Below, in pieces: positions 12,182-21,161 of a stretch of DNA of 48,314 bases (position 1 is the stretch's first letter; the number at the start of each line of letters is the position of its first letter). The stretch covers positions 1 to 48,314 of IMG/VR virus record IMGVR_UViG_3300009610_000036. One strand, written 5' to 3'. Under the pieces are notes generated by a model. The model saw nothing but the letters and a program-made list of their open reading frames with translations. It did not search any database and was not told the origin of the DNA. Made by a program: the position numbers and the translations under genes. The DNA is from a virus.

Positions 12182-14113
12182 ATGAGAATAGTAATAGATA
12201 TGGAGTCTGATGGATTACTGGATACTATAACAAAGATACATTGTGTGTGCTATTATGATATAGATACTCAAGAGGCAGTAGCTCTAACAGATTACATGGA
12301 TATTATTAGGCTACTATCACAAGATAATCTAACTATCATAGGGCATAACATAATGAGGTTTGATGTACCAGCATTCCAGAAGATACTAGGACTACAGGTA
12401 AACTGTAGGAAGATAGATACCTTGGCATTGTCATGGTACCTTTACCCAAAGAGAGAAGATCATAACCTATATAAATGGGGAAATGACCTTGGGGTAGTGA
12501 AACCACAGATAGATGATTGGTTAAATTTAGAGGAAGAAGATTACATTAATAGGTGCACTGAAGATGTGAAGATAAACAGCAAGCTATTCTTCTTGCAATT
12601 AGAGTACCTATTCAAGATGTATAACAATGATGTAGTTGCTGTAGATAGGATTATGGGTTATTTAACATGGAAATTAGAGTGTGCTGCTGAACAGGAACAG
12701 GTAAAGTGGAGATTAGATGTTCTAAGGGTCATTGATAATCTGGAAGTACTGTTAAGGGAGAGAGAAGAGAAGTTTAATATCCTAAGAGAAGTGATGCCAC
12801 CTGCTATTAAGTATGCAGTAAGGATGAAACCTAAGAAATTCACCACTAAAGATGGTAGTGTATCAGCATTAGGTAAGAAGTGGCTAAGATTATTACATGA
12901 GCATCATTTACCAGAGTACCATAATAGTGGAGTTACAGTTGAGGTTAAGAGAGATAAGGGAAATCCAGGTAGTCATGACCAGTTAAAAGAATGGTTATTT
13001 AGTATGGGATGGATACCAGAGACCTTCAGGTATGTAAGAGAGGATTATAATAAGCCTCTAAGGTCTATTCCACAGATAAGCTTATTAGATGGTTCTGATA
13101 TTTGTGATTCTATTAAGAAGCTATATGAGGTAAAGCCAGAGCTACAACAACTAGAAAGCTTCTTTGTTATTAAGCACAGGATAGGGATACTTGAAGCCTT
13201 CTTAGACCATAGAGACAAGGATAACTTCTTACAGGCAGGAATAGCAGGCTTTGCTAATACCCTAAGATTTCAGCATGTGGCACCACTTACTAATTTACCT
13301 ACCGTAAGTAAAGGATATGGTAGCTATGTAAGAGAATGTCTAATTGCTCCTTCACCTAAGCATATCCTTTGTGGAGCAGATATGTCAGCACTTGAAGATA
13401 GTACCAAACAGCACTACATGTACTACTATGACCCAGGGTTTGTAGCAGAGATGCAAGAAGAGGGCTTTGACCCTCATTTAGATGTAGGTCTACAAGGTAA
13501 AATGTTAGCAGAGGATGATATAGAATTTTATAAATGGTATGAGAAGAGAAGAGATCTAGATAATCTGAATGGGCAGAGACTTACAGAAGAAGAGAATAGA
13601 AGATACAAGAATATCAAGAAGACAAGAGGAGATGCTAAGAAGGTAAATTTCTCTGCTGTATATGGAGTTGGTGTTACTAAGCTATCATTAACTACAGGAT
13701 GGCATAGAGATAAGACACAGAAGATGCTCAATGTATATTGGAAGAGAAACTGGGCTGTAAAGAAGGTATCACAGAACTGTATGGTAAAGACAGTTAATGG
13801 TCAGATGTGGTTGTTCAACCCTGTGAGTAGATTTTGGTACTCATTAAGGTTTGAGAAGGATAAATTTAGTACCTTAAATCAGGGTACAGGAGTATATTGC
13901 TTTGATACTTGGGTAAGGAAGGTAAGGAATAAGGGTATCTGCATTTGTGGGCAGTTCCATGATGAAGTAGTATTTCCTCTACTACCTAAACATAGAGAAG
14001 AAGTAAGAGCTAAATTACAGGCTGCTATAGAGGAAACAAACAATGAGCTAAAGCTCAATGTAAAATTAAGGATAAGTGTGGCTTATGGAAACTCATATGC
14101 CGACATACATTGA
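12182..14113 (+). CDS. Family A DNA polymerase with 3'-5' exonuclease (T7-like)
   Basis: A 643-residue replicative polymerase. The exonuclease domain has Exo I D6-M-E8, Exo II NIMRFD and Exo III YINRCTEDVK. In the polymerase domain, motif A is GADMSALEDS with the catalytic Asp at about 400, motif B is K-K-V-NF-SAVYG near 485-494, and motif C is H593-D-E. There is no 5' nuclease domain, as in T7 gp5 (704 residues). ATG 12182 follows the AACAAAACACATAAC leader; in-frame upstream codons would overlap the previous gene. Motif A lacks the usual E-L-R ending (it reads LED), a mild oddity. It lies in the operon with helicases, primase and SSB. Confidence 0.93.
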   Translation: MRIVIDMESDGLLDTITKIHCVCYYDIDTQEAVALTDYMDIIRLLSQDNLTIIGHNIMRFDVPAFQKILGLQVNCRKIDTLALSWYLYPKREDHNLYKWGNDLGVVKPQIDDWLNLEEEDYINRCTEDVKINSKLFFLQLEYLFKMYNNDVVAVDRIMGYLTWKLECAAEQEQVKWRLDVLRVIDNLEVLLREREEKFNILREVMPPAIKYAVRMKPKKFTTKDGSVSALGKKWLRLLHEHHLPEYHNSGVTVEVKRDKGNPGSHDQLKEWLFSMGWIPETFRYVREDYNKPLRSIPQISLLDGSDICDSIKKLYEVKPELQQLESFFVIKHRIGILEAFLDHRDKDNFLQAGIAGFANTLRFQHVAPLTNLPTVSKGYGSYVRECLIAPSPKHILCGADMSALEDSTKQHYMYYYDPGFVAEMQEEGFDPHLDVGLQGKMLAEDDIEFYKWYEKRRDLDNLNGQRLTEEENRRYKNIKKTRGDAKKVNFSAVYGVGVTKLSLTTGWHRDKTQKMLNVYWKRNWAVKKVSQNCMVKTVNGQMWLFNPVSRFWYSLRFEKDKFSTLNQGTGVYCFDTWVRKVRNKGICICGQFHDEVVFPLLPKHREEVRAKLQAAIEETNNELKLNVKLRISVAYGNSYADIH

Positions 14114-14136
14114 TAATTAAGTAAATAAAAAACACA

Positions 14137-14391
14137 ATGAAAATATATAAGTACGAGATAGAGAGACATGGTATATCATACCTAGGTCTATGCGAAGGAG
14201 CTACAGTTATTAGTGCAGGTATGCAAGATGGGCAAATGTATATATGGGTAATAACAGATGTTAAGAGGATAACAGCTAGGGAGTTCCTTACTGTATATAC
14301 AGGAGAAGAACTACCAGAGAAGCTACTACAATTTATTGCTACTGTGCATGACCACACGGGCTTAGTATATCACATTTTTGAAATTAAATAA
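14137..14391 (+). CDS. DUF7352-like small phage protein
   Basis: An 84-residue protein whose pattern matches a widespread small phage domain: MKIYKYEIERHGISYLGL, then ATVISAGMQDGQMYIWVITD, then EFLTVYTGEELPEKLLQFI and a final GLVYHIFEI. That is the order of conserved blocks (start, QxxxxxxxWxxVD, GTGxxLP, VxHxFE) seen in the DUF7352 family. The function is unknown. It sits between polymerase and helicase genes. Confidence 0.6.
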   Translation: MKIYKYEIERHGISYLGLCEGATVISAGMQDGQMYIWVITDVKRITAREFLTVYTGEELPEKLLQFIATVHDHTGLVYHIFEIK

Positions 14392-14401
14392 AACAAACAC
14401 A

Positions 14402-15847
14402 ATGAAAACAAATGCTATAACTAAGCTAGAGGTAAGGGAAGACCTGTATAATCAGTTAAATGCTATACTAACAGCACCCAATATTAGGATACATGTTAAT
14501 GAGATAGCAAAGATAAGAGAGAAGCTATTTGATGATGAGGATATTGAGGATATAGAGCACATGAACATCACTAATAGGATAAGATGTAAGATACAGGAAG
14601 AGGCTCTTAGTGCAGTAGAAAGGAATCAAGGATATGGAGGTGTCTATATGGCTACAGGCACAGGTAAAACTAAGGTAGCCATAGATAAGATAGCCAGACT
14701 AGTTGCAGAAGGCTATGATGGTAAGATAATCATTATTGTTCCTACTATAAAACTAAGAGATGAGAACTGGAAAGACGAATTTAATAAATGGGGTAAGCTG
14801 GACTTATACAATGACCATGTCACCAAAATATGCTATGATTCAATGCACAAGCTGGTGGGTGGAAAGTATTACGTGGTGTTGGATGAAGGACACAATGTAA
14901 CAGAGTCTAATGAGACATTCTTTAGGGACAATCAGATTACAGGGCTATTAGTACTTACTGCCACTAGACCAGCTAACTTCCATAAGATAGACATATTCAA
15001 GAGGCTAGAAATTAGACCTGTATATGAGCTAACTATGCCAGATTCCATTAAGCTTGGTATATCATCTCCTTATGAGATTACTGTGATAACTGTGCCTATG
15101 GATAAGGTAGATAAGTATGTGAAGTCAGGTAATGCAACAAAGGGCTACTTCTATCAGACAGAGCAAGAGAAGTATAACTATCTGGCAAAGAGAGCATTGA
15201 TGGTAGGTGGCAAGCTGAACCTATTAAATAGGATGAAGTTTATTAAAGTATTGAGGTCTAAGACAAGAGCTGCTGTTAATATGCTATCTCATATAATACC
15301 ACAAGATGTAAGGACTCTTATTTTTTGTGGTGGTATAGAGCAGGCTATAGAGGTATGTGATAGAAGGTATTTTAGTAAGCCTAGCTGTAAGCCAACAGAC
15401 CCTATAGATAAGAGGGATAGAGTAGCTAGGATACTAGAGCACTATGAGAAGGATAGAGGATATGATGATTTTAAGGCAGGAAATATAAATAGACTCTCAT
15501 GTGTAGAGAGTATAAATGAAGGGCATAATCTAGGTGATATTGACTGTTTATTCATAGTCCAGTTAAGCAGGCAGCAATTACATTTTGTTCAAAGAGCAGG
15601 AAGGATAAGGTTTAGACCTAATATAACAGGTAAGATAATAGTACTAGTAGCTGATGGTACTATAGATGTAGAGTGGGCTAGTAGGGCTATGAGAGGATTT
15701 GATCACAATAAGATAAAGTGGGTAACATTAGAAGATGTAAGGACATTCAAGTATGTTATTAACTTCAAAGAAAGGGAGAGAGAGGATGGTGATGTAGAGA
15801 GTCAAGTTATGGCTATGTACAAGGAAACAGTATTAGATAATCTTTAA
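14402..15847 (+). CDS. SF2 DNA helicase (UvsW/RAD25-like)
   Basis: A 481-residue protein with superfamily 2 motifs: Walker A ATGTGKT (84-90), motif Ia IIIVPTIKLRDENW, motif II DEGH (about 161), motif III LTATRP, motif V RLSCVESINEGHNLGDI and motif VI QRAGRIRFRP. Length and motifs fit phage SF2 helicases such as T4 UvsW, which branch-migrate and unwind recombination or R-loop structures. I chose ATG 14402 over 14378 because it avoids overlap with the previous gene and follows the AAACAAACACA leader seen in this operon. Confidence 0.9.
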   Translation: MKTNAITKLEVREDLYNQLNAILTAPNIRIHVNEIAKIREKLFDDEDIEDIEHMNITNRIRCKIQEEALSAVERNQGYGGVYMATGTGKTKVAIDKIARLVAEGYDGKIIIIVPTIKLRDENWKDEFNKWGKLDLYNDHVTKICYDSMHKLVGGKYYVVLDEGHNVTESNETFFRDNQITGLLVLTATRPANFHKIDIFKRLEIRPVYELTMPDSIKLGISSPYEITVITVPMDKVDKYVKSGNATKGYFYQTEQEKYNYLAKRALMVGGKLNLLNRMKFIKVLRSKTRAAVNMLSHIIPQDVRTLIFCGGIEQAIEVCDRRYFSKPSCKPTDPIDKRDRVARILEHYEKDRGYDDFKAGNINRLSCVESINEGHNLGDIDCLFIVQLSRQQLHFVQRAGRIRFRPNITGKIIVLVADGTIDVEWASRAMRGFDHNKIKWVTLEDVRTFKYVINFKEREREDGDVESQVMAMYKETVLDNL

Positions 15848-15855
15848 ATCAAACT

Positions 15856-16152
15856 ATGAAACATTTACGCTATGATTTATTATGGTGGGCATATAATGAA
15901 GATAATAAGGAAGATGAAGCTATGCCACATCCACAAAAGCAAATGAGAAGTCTTGGTATTACCTTCCAGCACTCCACACCACAATCCCTTGGTGACCAGT
16001 GGTGGTTCTGGTGTTGTAAGAACATACCAGAACCATTACCACCATACTTATCCATACTAGATGCAGATCCTATGAAATGTATAGGTTATGGGTTAAGTGA
16101 AGAAGATGCCATTAAGATAATGAATTGTACACCATTAAAAATAAAGGAGTAA
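15856..16152 (+). CDS. Small hypothetical protein
   Basis: A 98-residue protein rich in Trp and Pro (LLWWAYNEDN, LGDQWWFWCCKNIPEPLPPYL). The C-terminal GYGLSEEDAIKIMN resembles a small helical motif. No family recognised. It lies between the SF2 helicase and the next gene, with 8- and 3-base gaps, so it is in the same operon. Confidence 0.5.
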   Translation: MKHLRYDLLWWAYNEDNKEDEAMPHPQKQMRSLGITFQHSTPQSLGDQWWFWCCKNIPEPLPPYLSILDADPMKCIGYGLSEEDAIKIMNCTPLKIKE

Positions 16153-16155
16153 TTT

Positions 16156-16443
16156 ATGTTCATTGTAATTGAAAAGCACGGTGGTTGGGAGTTTGCCAGC
16201 ATAGTCACAGATGAAGCTGGAGAGAATAAGGTATTCAACACTATGGAGGAGGCACTAACAGAGGCAGATGAATGTGAAGATGGAATTGTAGTAGGAGATG
16301 AGGTACTATCACTACCTACATCTAAGCTAGTAAAATTACTGAAAGAACTGATACCCAGACTAGGTTTTAAAGAGTCTGGGTATAATGCAGCAGACCTAAA
16401 TAAGCTTAATAGGCTGAAAAGAGAGGTAGACTCATGCTCATAA
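16156..16443 (+). CDS. Small acidic hypothetical protein
   Basis: A 95-residue acidic protein. MFIVIEKHGGWEFASIVTDEAGENKVFNTMEEALTEADEC is a beta-beta-beta-helix pattern common in small phage proteins that read out as a single compact domain. A clear Shine-Dalgarno AAAGGAG (16143-16149) lies 6 bases before the ATG. No function known. It overlaps the next gene by 10 bases. Confidence 0.55.
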   Translation: MFIVIEKHGGWEFASIVTDEAGENKVFNTMEEALTEADECEDGIVVGDEVLSLPTSKLVKLLKELIPRLGFKESGYNAADLNKLNRLKREVDSCS

Positions 16444-16961
16444 ATCCAGAAGTGCCTAAGATACTAGGCAAGCATAAGATAGATAGGTCAGCAGGGCTAT
16501 TAGTTCTGCTGGGCTACTATTTTGATTTAGATGTTGATAGTGTATGTCCTGAAGAGGCTGTTAAAGCTATCAATACTACTAAGATAGTGGAGAGGGATTT
16601 TAAGACAAGAACTATTAAGTGGAATGTAGAGTTATTTCAGGGGCAGGAATTAGATTTTGAATGGGTAAAGGAGTGGGTAGAGAAGTTTACAAGGATAAAT
16701 CCTAGCAGAGTAGGAGCTTGGCAAGATGCTGTACTACACATGAAGGAGTTCTTCTCTAAGTATCCTAAGTATAGGGTAGATGATGTGATGAATGCTACAG
16801 ATGACTACTTGTCCACAGTAAAGGATGGACAATATCTGAAAGCTCCAATAGGATTTATATTTGAAGGTAGGGGAGCTACAAAGACCTCAATGCTACTTGG
16901 TTATTGTCAGAAAATAGAGAGTAAACCACAATCTCAAATGAGAGGTAAAATTATTAAATAA
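16434..16961 (+). CDS. Hypothetical replication-cluster protein
   Basis: A 175-residue protein, mostly helical (DRSAGLLVLLGYYFDLDVDS, RVGAWQDAVLHMKEFFSKY). It has a late GRGATKTSMLLGY segment that looks superficially like a P-loop but is not one. It lies one zinc-finger gene before the DnaB-like ATPase; a helicase-loader or cofactor role is possible from position alone. It overlaps the neighbours on both sides (10 bases and 1 base). Confidence 0.5.
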   Translation: MLINPEVPKILGKHKIDRSAGLLVLLGYYFDLDVDSVCPEEAVKAINTTKIVERDFKTRTIKWNVELFQGQELDFEWVKEWVEKFTRINPSRVGAWQDAVLHMKEFFSKYPKYRVDDVMNATDDYLSTVKDGQYLKAPIGFIFEGRGATKTSMLLGYCQKIESKPQSQMRGKIIK

Positions 16962-17296
16962 TGACAAGAGAAGAAGCACAACAAAGAAACTGGCTGAAAG
17001 GTAGGTTAATGGGGCTTCTAGGTATGCTATCTCCTGGAAGAGCACCAACTACAGAGATGGAAAAGCAGATGTTTAAGGAGATGAGAGAGATAAGAGATGA
17101 CCTAATGGACCAGTGGGATGATAGTACAGAAGCTATCAATGGTAAGCCACTACCAGAGTATAAGTGTTTTATGTGTGGTAAAAGAGGTCATAAGAAGTAT
17201 GAGATACAATGGGGGCCAGAGATAAAGATAGTATGCAGAAAGCATTACAATGAAGCTGTGGAAACCCCTACTACTAATTTTACAGACTACCCTTAA
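16961..17296 (+). CDS. Zinc-finger-like small protein
   Basis: A 111-residue protein. The N-terminal half is helical and charged; the C-terminal part has CFMCGKRGHKKYEI, then CRKHYNEA, giving C-x2-C, 19 residues, C-x2-H, a likely single zinc-binding site. This suggests nucleic-acid or protein binding. Its start overlaps the previous stop by one base, and it precedes the DnaB-like gene by 12 bases. Confidence 0.6.
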   Translation: MTREEAQQRNWLKGRLMGLLGMLSPGRAPTTEMEKQMFKEMREIRDDLMDQWDDSTEAINGKPLPEYKCFMCGKRGHKKYEIQWGPEIKIVCRKHYNEAVETPTTNFTDYP

Positions 17297-17308
17297 AGGA
17301 GAGTAACT

Positions 17309-18439
17309 ATGTCAAACTTTGTGAAGACCTTCCTAGATGGTCAAGAGGGTAAGAATCTAGGCTTGCCTACAGGTCTATTATCATTAGATAAGGCAATTCA
17401 TGGACTCCAAAAGAAAACATCTATTGGTGTAGCTGCTCAACCAAAAGTTGGAAAGACTACTCTTGTGGACTATTCTTTCTTAATCACTCCATATTTATAT
17501 ATGCTATCCCAAAATAGGCTGGATGACATAGAGTGGATATACTATTCTTATGAGATAGATAGAGTGAGCAAGGAGTTCAAAATAGCAGCCTATTTTATGA
17601 ACTACGATTATGGATTATTTGACTTTGAGTATAAGGGAGCTAGGTATCTAATCTGTCAGGACTATCTAATGGGTAAGCTGTTCCATGTAAATGAGGATGG
17701 TACTAGAGAGCTAATTAAACTAACAGAAGAGCATAGTGATAAGCTGAAAGCTATCTATCTAGGTAGAATTGTACCTATGTTTGGGGAGTATGATGAAGGT
17801 GGAAGGAAGGTCAGGCATGGTAAGATATTCTTTATAGAAGAACCTACTAATCCTACAGGGGGCTACAAGTACATAATGGGATATGCAAAGAGGCATGGAG
17901 AGTTTATATATGAATCTTTTGAATGGCATAATCCAGATACTAATAAGGTAGAGGAGCATAGAAGAATAGTAGGGTATAAAGAGAACAATCCTCACAAGTT
18001 TACTGTAGTGATAACAGACCACATAAGGAAGTGGAGGAAGGAAAGGGGCTTCACATTAAAGGAGAACATGGATAAGTGGCTAGAATATACCACTACATTA
18101 AGAAATCTATGTTTTTTTACATTCATAAATGTATGTCATAGTAACAGACAGCTAGCTAATATGGAGAGATTGAAGTTTGCAGGAGAGTATATCTTCCCAA
18201 CTGCTGATGATGTTAAGGATACAGGTAATTTAGCAGAGGAGAGTACTATACTGATGACTCTATTTAATCCATCAGATGAAAAGTATAACCTAAAGAAACA
18301 CTTTGGAGTAGAGTTAGAAAACTACCCTAATTACAGGAGCTTGCATATCACAGAGAGTAGGTACACAGAGTGTCCTGTTCATATGCAGGTTAATATGTTT
18401 GGAAATATAAATTTATTCACACCATTAAATACAGTTTAA
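17309..18439 (+). CDS. DnaB/RecA-fold replicative ATPase (helicase-like)
   Basis: A 376-residue RecA-fold ATPase. It opens LPTGLLSLDKAIHGLQKKTSIGVAAQPKVGKTTL, the DnaB pattern (T-G...LD...G....L..I.A..G.GKT), with Walker A at 43-51. A Walker B-like hhhhxD lies in FTVVITDHIRKW, and there is a late DVKDTGNLAEEST segment like motif H4 of DnaB. It has no N-terminal DnaB domain and is shorter than DnaB (about 450), with a long insert between Walker A and B. A strong Shine-Dalgarno, AAAGGAG, lies at 17295-17301. It is probably the replicative helicase working with the primase at 21288. Confidence 0.8.
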   Translation: MSNFVKTFLDGQEGKNLGLPTGLLSLDKAIHGLQKKTSIGVAAQPKVGKTTLVDYSFLITPYLYMLSQNRLDDIEWIYYSYEIDRVSKEFKIAAYFMNYDYGLFDFEYKGARYLICQDYLMGKLFHVNEDGTRELIKLTEEHSDKLKAIYLGRIVPMFGEYDEGGRKVRHGKIFFIEEPTNPTGGYKYIMGYAKRHGEFIYESFEWHNPDTNKVEEHRRIVGYKENNPHKFTVVITDHIRKWRKERGFTLKENMDKWLEYTTTLRNLCFFTFINVCHSNRQLANMERLKFAGEYIFPTADDVKDTGNLAEESTILMTLFNPSDEKYNLKKHFGVELENYPNYRSLHITESRYTECPVHMQVNMFGNINLFTPLNTV

Positions 18440-18441
18440 TT

Positions 18442-18837
18442 ATGGCAAATTACAGATGTATTAATACCTACCAAGGTAGCGAAGGAGTATGGCATTTTCA
18501 TGGAGAGATAATTCCTGGCTTCGTTTATCACTCTCTATTACAGGAAGAAATACACAACTATGAGGAGATGGCTGAAGAGGTATCTTCACATAGAACCAAG
18601 GAAGCAGAGCCTTGGAATAGGAATCCACCAGATGATAGTGACTTTGACAGTGGGCCAAGATTCGATGATGTTAGGGATAATGATGATAAGGCTCTAGATG
18701 TAGACAGAGATACTAGCTTTGGTGGTTATGATGGTGGCTCTAGTGGAGGAGGGGGAGCTAGTTCAGACTATGGTAGCAATGATAGCTCATCTAATGATAG
18801 CTCATCAGATAGTGGAGGGAGTAGCAATGACAACTGA
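18442..18837 (+). CDS. Small domain with long acidic Ser/Gly/Asp tail
   Basis: A 131-residue protein. About 55 residues form a small folded region (MANYRCINTYQGSEGVWHFHGEIIPGFVYHSL); the rest is disordered and low in complexity, acidic first (DDSDFDSGPRFDDVRDNDD), then Gly/Ser/Asp repeats (SSNDSSSDSGGSS). Acidic disordered tails are typical of single-strand-binding and recruitment proteins, but no OB fold can be asserted. It overlaps the next gene by 11 bases. Confidence 0.5.
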   Translation: MANYRCINTYQGSEGVWHFHGEIIPGFVYHSLLQEEIHNYEEMAEEVSSHRTKEAEPWNRNPPDDSDFDSGPRFDDVRDNDDKALDVDRDTSFGGYDGGSSGGGGASSDYGSNDSSSNDSSSDSGGSSNDN

Positions 18838-19030
18838 AGAAAGATTTAAGATGCCTGATGACCTAACACTATTCAAGATAGCAGTTGTAGTTAATGATGG
18901 AGTAATAGAGAGAGATAAGATTGCTGATATGATGGCTATGTGTAAAATCATACTTGACAGGCTATATGAGAATGGAGATGTTAGGACACCTTCAAAGGAT
19001 GAGAGAGAAGGGATAACAATCATAGATTAA
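18827..19030 (+). CDS. Small hypothetical protein
   Basis: A 67-residue protein, MTTEERFKMPDDLTLFKIAVV, then a helix (DKIADMMAMCKIILDRLYENG). I chose ATG 18827 because the longer frame would read through the Ser/Gly-coding tail of the previous gene in another frame. The 11-base overlap suggests coupled translation. No family recognised. Confidence 0.5.
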   Translation: MTTEERFKMPDDLTLFKIAVVVNDGVIERDKIADMMAMCKIILDRLYENGDVRTPSKDEREGITIID

Positions 19031-19052
19031 GTAACCAATTAAACTAAAATAT

Positions 19053-19775
19053 ATGGCTAGAATCTTAGGCTTAGGTAAGAGTGGATTTGGTAAGAGTACA
19101 GGAATAGGAGCTACTCCTGAACTTGGTCTAAAGGGATTAGACCCAAAGACTACTTTTTTAATCACAGTAGGTAGCAGAGAACTCCCATTCCCAAATAGTG
19201 CTACACTCTATAAAACAACTCCCTGGAACATGGTAAGAGGGGGGAGAAGGATAATTGACAATGACCCTGCTCACATAGAAGCAGCATTAAAGGAGCTAGC
19301 AGGTGTTCCTATAACTGCTGTTAAGGATATAGTAATAGATGACTTTAATTATGTAATGCAGGATTGGTATATGGCCAATGCTCATAGGACAGGATGGGAT
19401 GCTCCTAAGAAAATAGGCATGGATATAGGTAAGATATTTAGTGCAATGGAATTATATAAGGAGACTGGGAAGAATATCATTGTACTTGCTCATGGAGAAG
19501 ATGTTGTACAGCCTGATGGTAGAATCTATACCAAGATGAAAACTACAGGTAAAATGGTAGATGAGTATGTAACTCCAGAAGGTAAGTTTGATGTAGTATT
19601 AGTAGGTAGGTCTACTTATGACTCTGCTGCAAAGAAGGTTGTAAAACAGTATCTTACTAATGAAGATGAGTTCTATACTTCACCTAAATCCCCTTATGGT
19701 ATGTTTGACACTCTTCTTATATCCAATGATTTGGGTATAGTTATAGAAAAAGTTGATAAATATTATAAGGGTTGA
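19053..19775 (+). CDS. Sak4-like RecA-fold ATPase (recombination)
   Basis: A 240-residue AAA/RecA-fold protein. Walker A is GKSGFGKST (8-16), and a Walker B-like VKDIVIDDFNYVMQ comes near 88-101. Sensor-like segments follow (NIIVLAHGEDV, FDVVLVGRSTY). Length and pattern match phage Sak4-type proteins, which anneal single strands and help recombination with an SSB. It stands just before the possible SSB gene at 20355, the usual pairing. A promoter lies between the two genes. Confidence 0.75.
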   Translation: MARILGLGKSGFGKSTGIGATPELGLKGLDPKTTFLITVGSRELPFPNSATLYKTTPWNMVRGGRRIIDNDPAHIEAALKELAGVPITAVKDIVIDDFNYVMQDWYMANAHRTGWDAPKKIGMDIGKIFSAMELYKETGKNIIVLAHGEDVVQPDGRIYTKMKTTGKMVDEYVTPEGKFDVVLVGRSTYDSAAKKVVKQYLTNEDEFYTSPKSPYGMFDTLLISNDLGIVIEKVDKYYKG

Positions 19776-19804
19776 TGTTTTATTCAAAAAAAGTAGTACA
19801 TTTG
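19772..19804 (+). promoter_or_regulatory. Bacteroidetes-type promoter
   Basis: TACATTTG at 19797-19804 is an exact -7 box. TTG at 19772-19774 is 22 bases upstream, slightly long for the consensus. It is the only promoter of this type seen inside the replication cluster, upstream of the 19860 and 20355 genes, which might need high expression. Confidence 0.5.
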
Positions 19805-19859
19805 TATTGTTGAACACTCAGATAACATTTCAATTATTAAAATTTTAAAACTACAGATT

Positions 19860-20255
19860 ATGTCAGATGAACAAACAGTAGCTACAGCTACACAAGCTAC
19901 AGAGAATAAAGAAGTACCAAAGATTTCCATTGCCGGTGTATTGGCAGATTTGAAAGAAGGACTTACCAGAAAAGATATTGGTATTAAATATGGGCTTAAT
20001 GGAGTTCAGACCAAAGCCTTGTTTAAGAACAAGAAATTGATTGGTAAGAAAACTCATGTAAATGCAGGTACAACCTTTGAAATCATAGAGGATGCTCCCG
20101 ATGAAGTGGAGCTTACCTATCCAAAGGGTAAATCAGTAAAGAAAGTTAAGGATGCTCCAACAGAAGGTAATGGAGTAAATTATGAGCAGGCACAAACACC
20201 AATGCCAGATGTTGCTCCACAAGGTACTCCACAGGCAGAACCAGCAGGTTGGTAA
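19860..20255 (+). CDS. HTH-like protein with Pro/Gln tail ending in GW
   Basis: A 131-residue protein. Residues about 22-60 (ISIAGVLADLKEGLTRKDIGIKYGLNGVQTKALFKN) form a likely homeodomain-type helix-turn-helix, followed by a short basic region (KSVKKVKDAP) and a disordered Pro/Gln-rich tail ending PAGW. The next gene ends PAAW, so both may expose a Trp-tipped tail for a shared partner. It has its own promoter upstream and a terminator downstream. Confidence 0.55.
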   Translation: MSDEQTVATATQATENKEVPKISIAGVLADLKEGLTRKDIGIKYGLNGVQTKALFKNKKLIGKKTHVNAGTTFEIIEDAPDEVELTYPKGKSVKKVKDAPTEGNGVNYEQAQTPMPDVAPQGTPQAEPAGW

Positions 20256-20275
20256 TTAAGTTGTTACATAAGAAT

Positions 20276-20320
20276 AAGGGTAATAGATAATACGAGATAG
20301 TCTATTACCCTTTTCTTTTC
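20276..20320 (+). terminator. Rho-independent terminator or attenuator
   Basis: AAGGGTAATAGA (20276-20287) is the exact complement of TCTATTACCCTT (20301-20312), followed by TTCTTTTC. It lies between two genes that otherwise look like one unit, so it may reduce rather than stop readthrough. Confidence 0.75.
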
Positions 20321-20354
20321 ATTAAATTACAGGTTAAAAATTAAATTAAATTTT

Positions 20355-21155
20355 ATGGCAGAAAATCATGATGTTAATGTTGGCTATGGCTATGCCAGCG
20401 ATGAAGTGAAAGTTAGCCCATTTAGCTTTGGAGCTAACTTTGGTAAATGCTTCTTAGTGAAGCTTGAATGGATACCCAATGGGGGTGCAGATGGAGCTGA
20501 AGGTGAAGCTCTGGAAATCAAGTTCAAAATCAATGATGTAGAGAAAGGCTACAGGATGTTCCCAGTTAAGCAGGGTTTTGATAAGAACAACAATGCAGTT
20601 ACAGACCCAAATGCTAAGGAGTTCAAGGATGCACAGTTGGACTTTAACTCAAGAGTAACACATATCATGCACTGCTTTATTAGTAAGGAAACCTTGATGA
20701 CTGCTCTTGCAAGACCTATTCCTAGCTTCAAGGAGTTCTGTAATATAGTGCAGAGGTTATTGCCACAGGGCTATGAAACTAAGGCACTTGATATATTCCT
20801 TCAGTATCAATGGCAGCCTTCTAAGAATCAGAAGAGGACATTCCTTGAGATACCTAAGAAGATGTCTTATGGGAAGTTCTTATGTCCTGCTCAACCAGGT
20901 AAATGGAAGGAGCAGAGGGCTGAAAACATAGATGACAATACTAGGAAGGCTATGTGGTATGTTAATGAGGAAGGACAGGAGCACTTATTCATTAGGAATG
21001 GTTGGTTTATGGGTAGTCACTTTGCTAATCAAAGGACAGATGGTATTGATGGTGTTGATGACACTGGTCAATCATCTAATGTTGGTGAAGCTCCAAGTGC
21101 TGCTACAGAAGCTGCCCCTATGAATGCTCCATCTACTACTCCGGCTGCATGGTAG
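20355..21155 (+). CDS. Putative single-stranded DNA-binding protein
   Basis: A 266-residue protein with a beta-rich N-terminal region (NFGKCFLVKLEWIPNGG, EALEIKFKINDVEKGYRMFPV), a helical centre (DFNSRVTHIMHCFISKETLM) and more strands (QKRTFLEIPKK). The C-terminal tail is disordered Asp, then Pro/Ala-rich, ending PAAW. Strand-rich core, disordered C-tail, high-expression context (own promoter upstream) and position after Sak4 fit a phage SSB. I cannot see an OB-fold signature, so the call is tentative. Confidence 0.5.
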   Translation: MAENHDVNVGYGYASDEVKVSPFSFGANFGKCFLVKLEWIPNGGADGAEGEALEIKFKINDVEKGYRMFPVKQGFDKNNNAVTDPNAKEFKDAQLDFNSRVTHIMHCFISKETLMTALARPIPSFKEFCNIVQRLLPQGYETKALDIFLQYQWQPSKNQKRTFLEIPKKMSYGKFLCPAQPGKWKEQRAENIDDNTRKAMWYVNEEGQEHLFIRNGWFMGSHFANQRTDGIDGVDDTGQSSNVGEAPSAATEAAPMNAPSTTPAAW

Positions 21156-21161
21156 TCTAGT

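Noticed and set aside
16434-16961. P-loop ATPase from GRGATKTSML in the 175-residue protein
   Set aside because: GxxxTKT lacks the G-K-[ST] of a Walker A motif and no Walker B follows.
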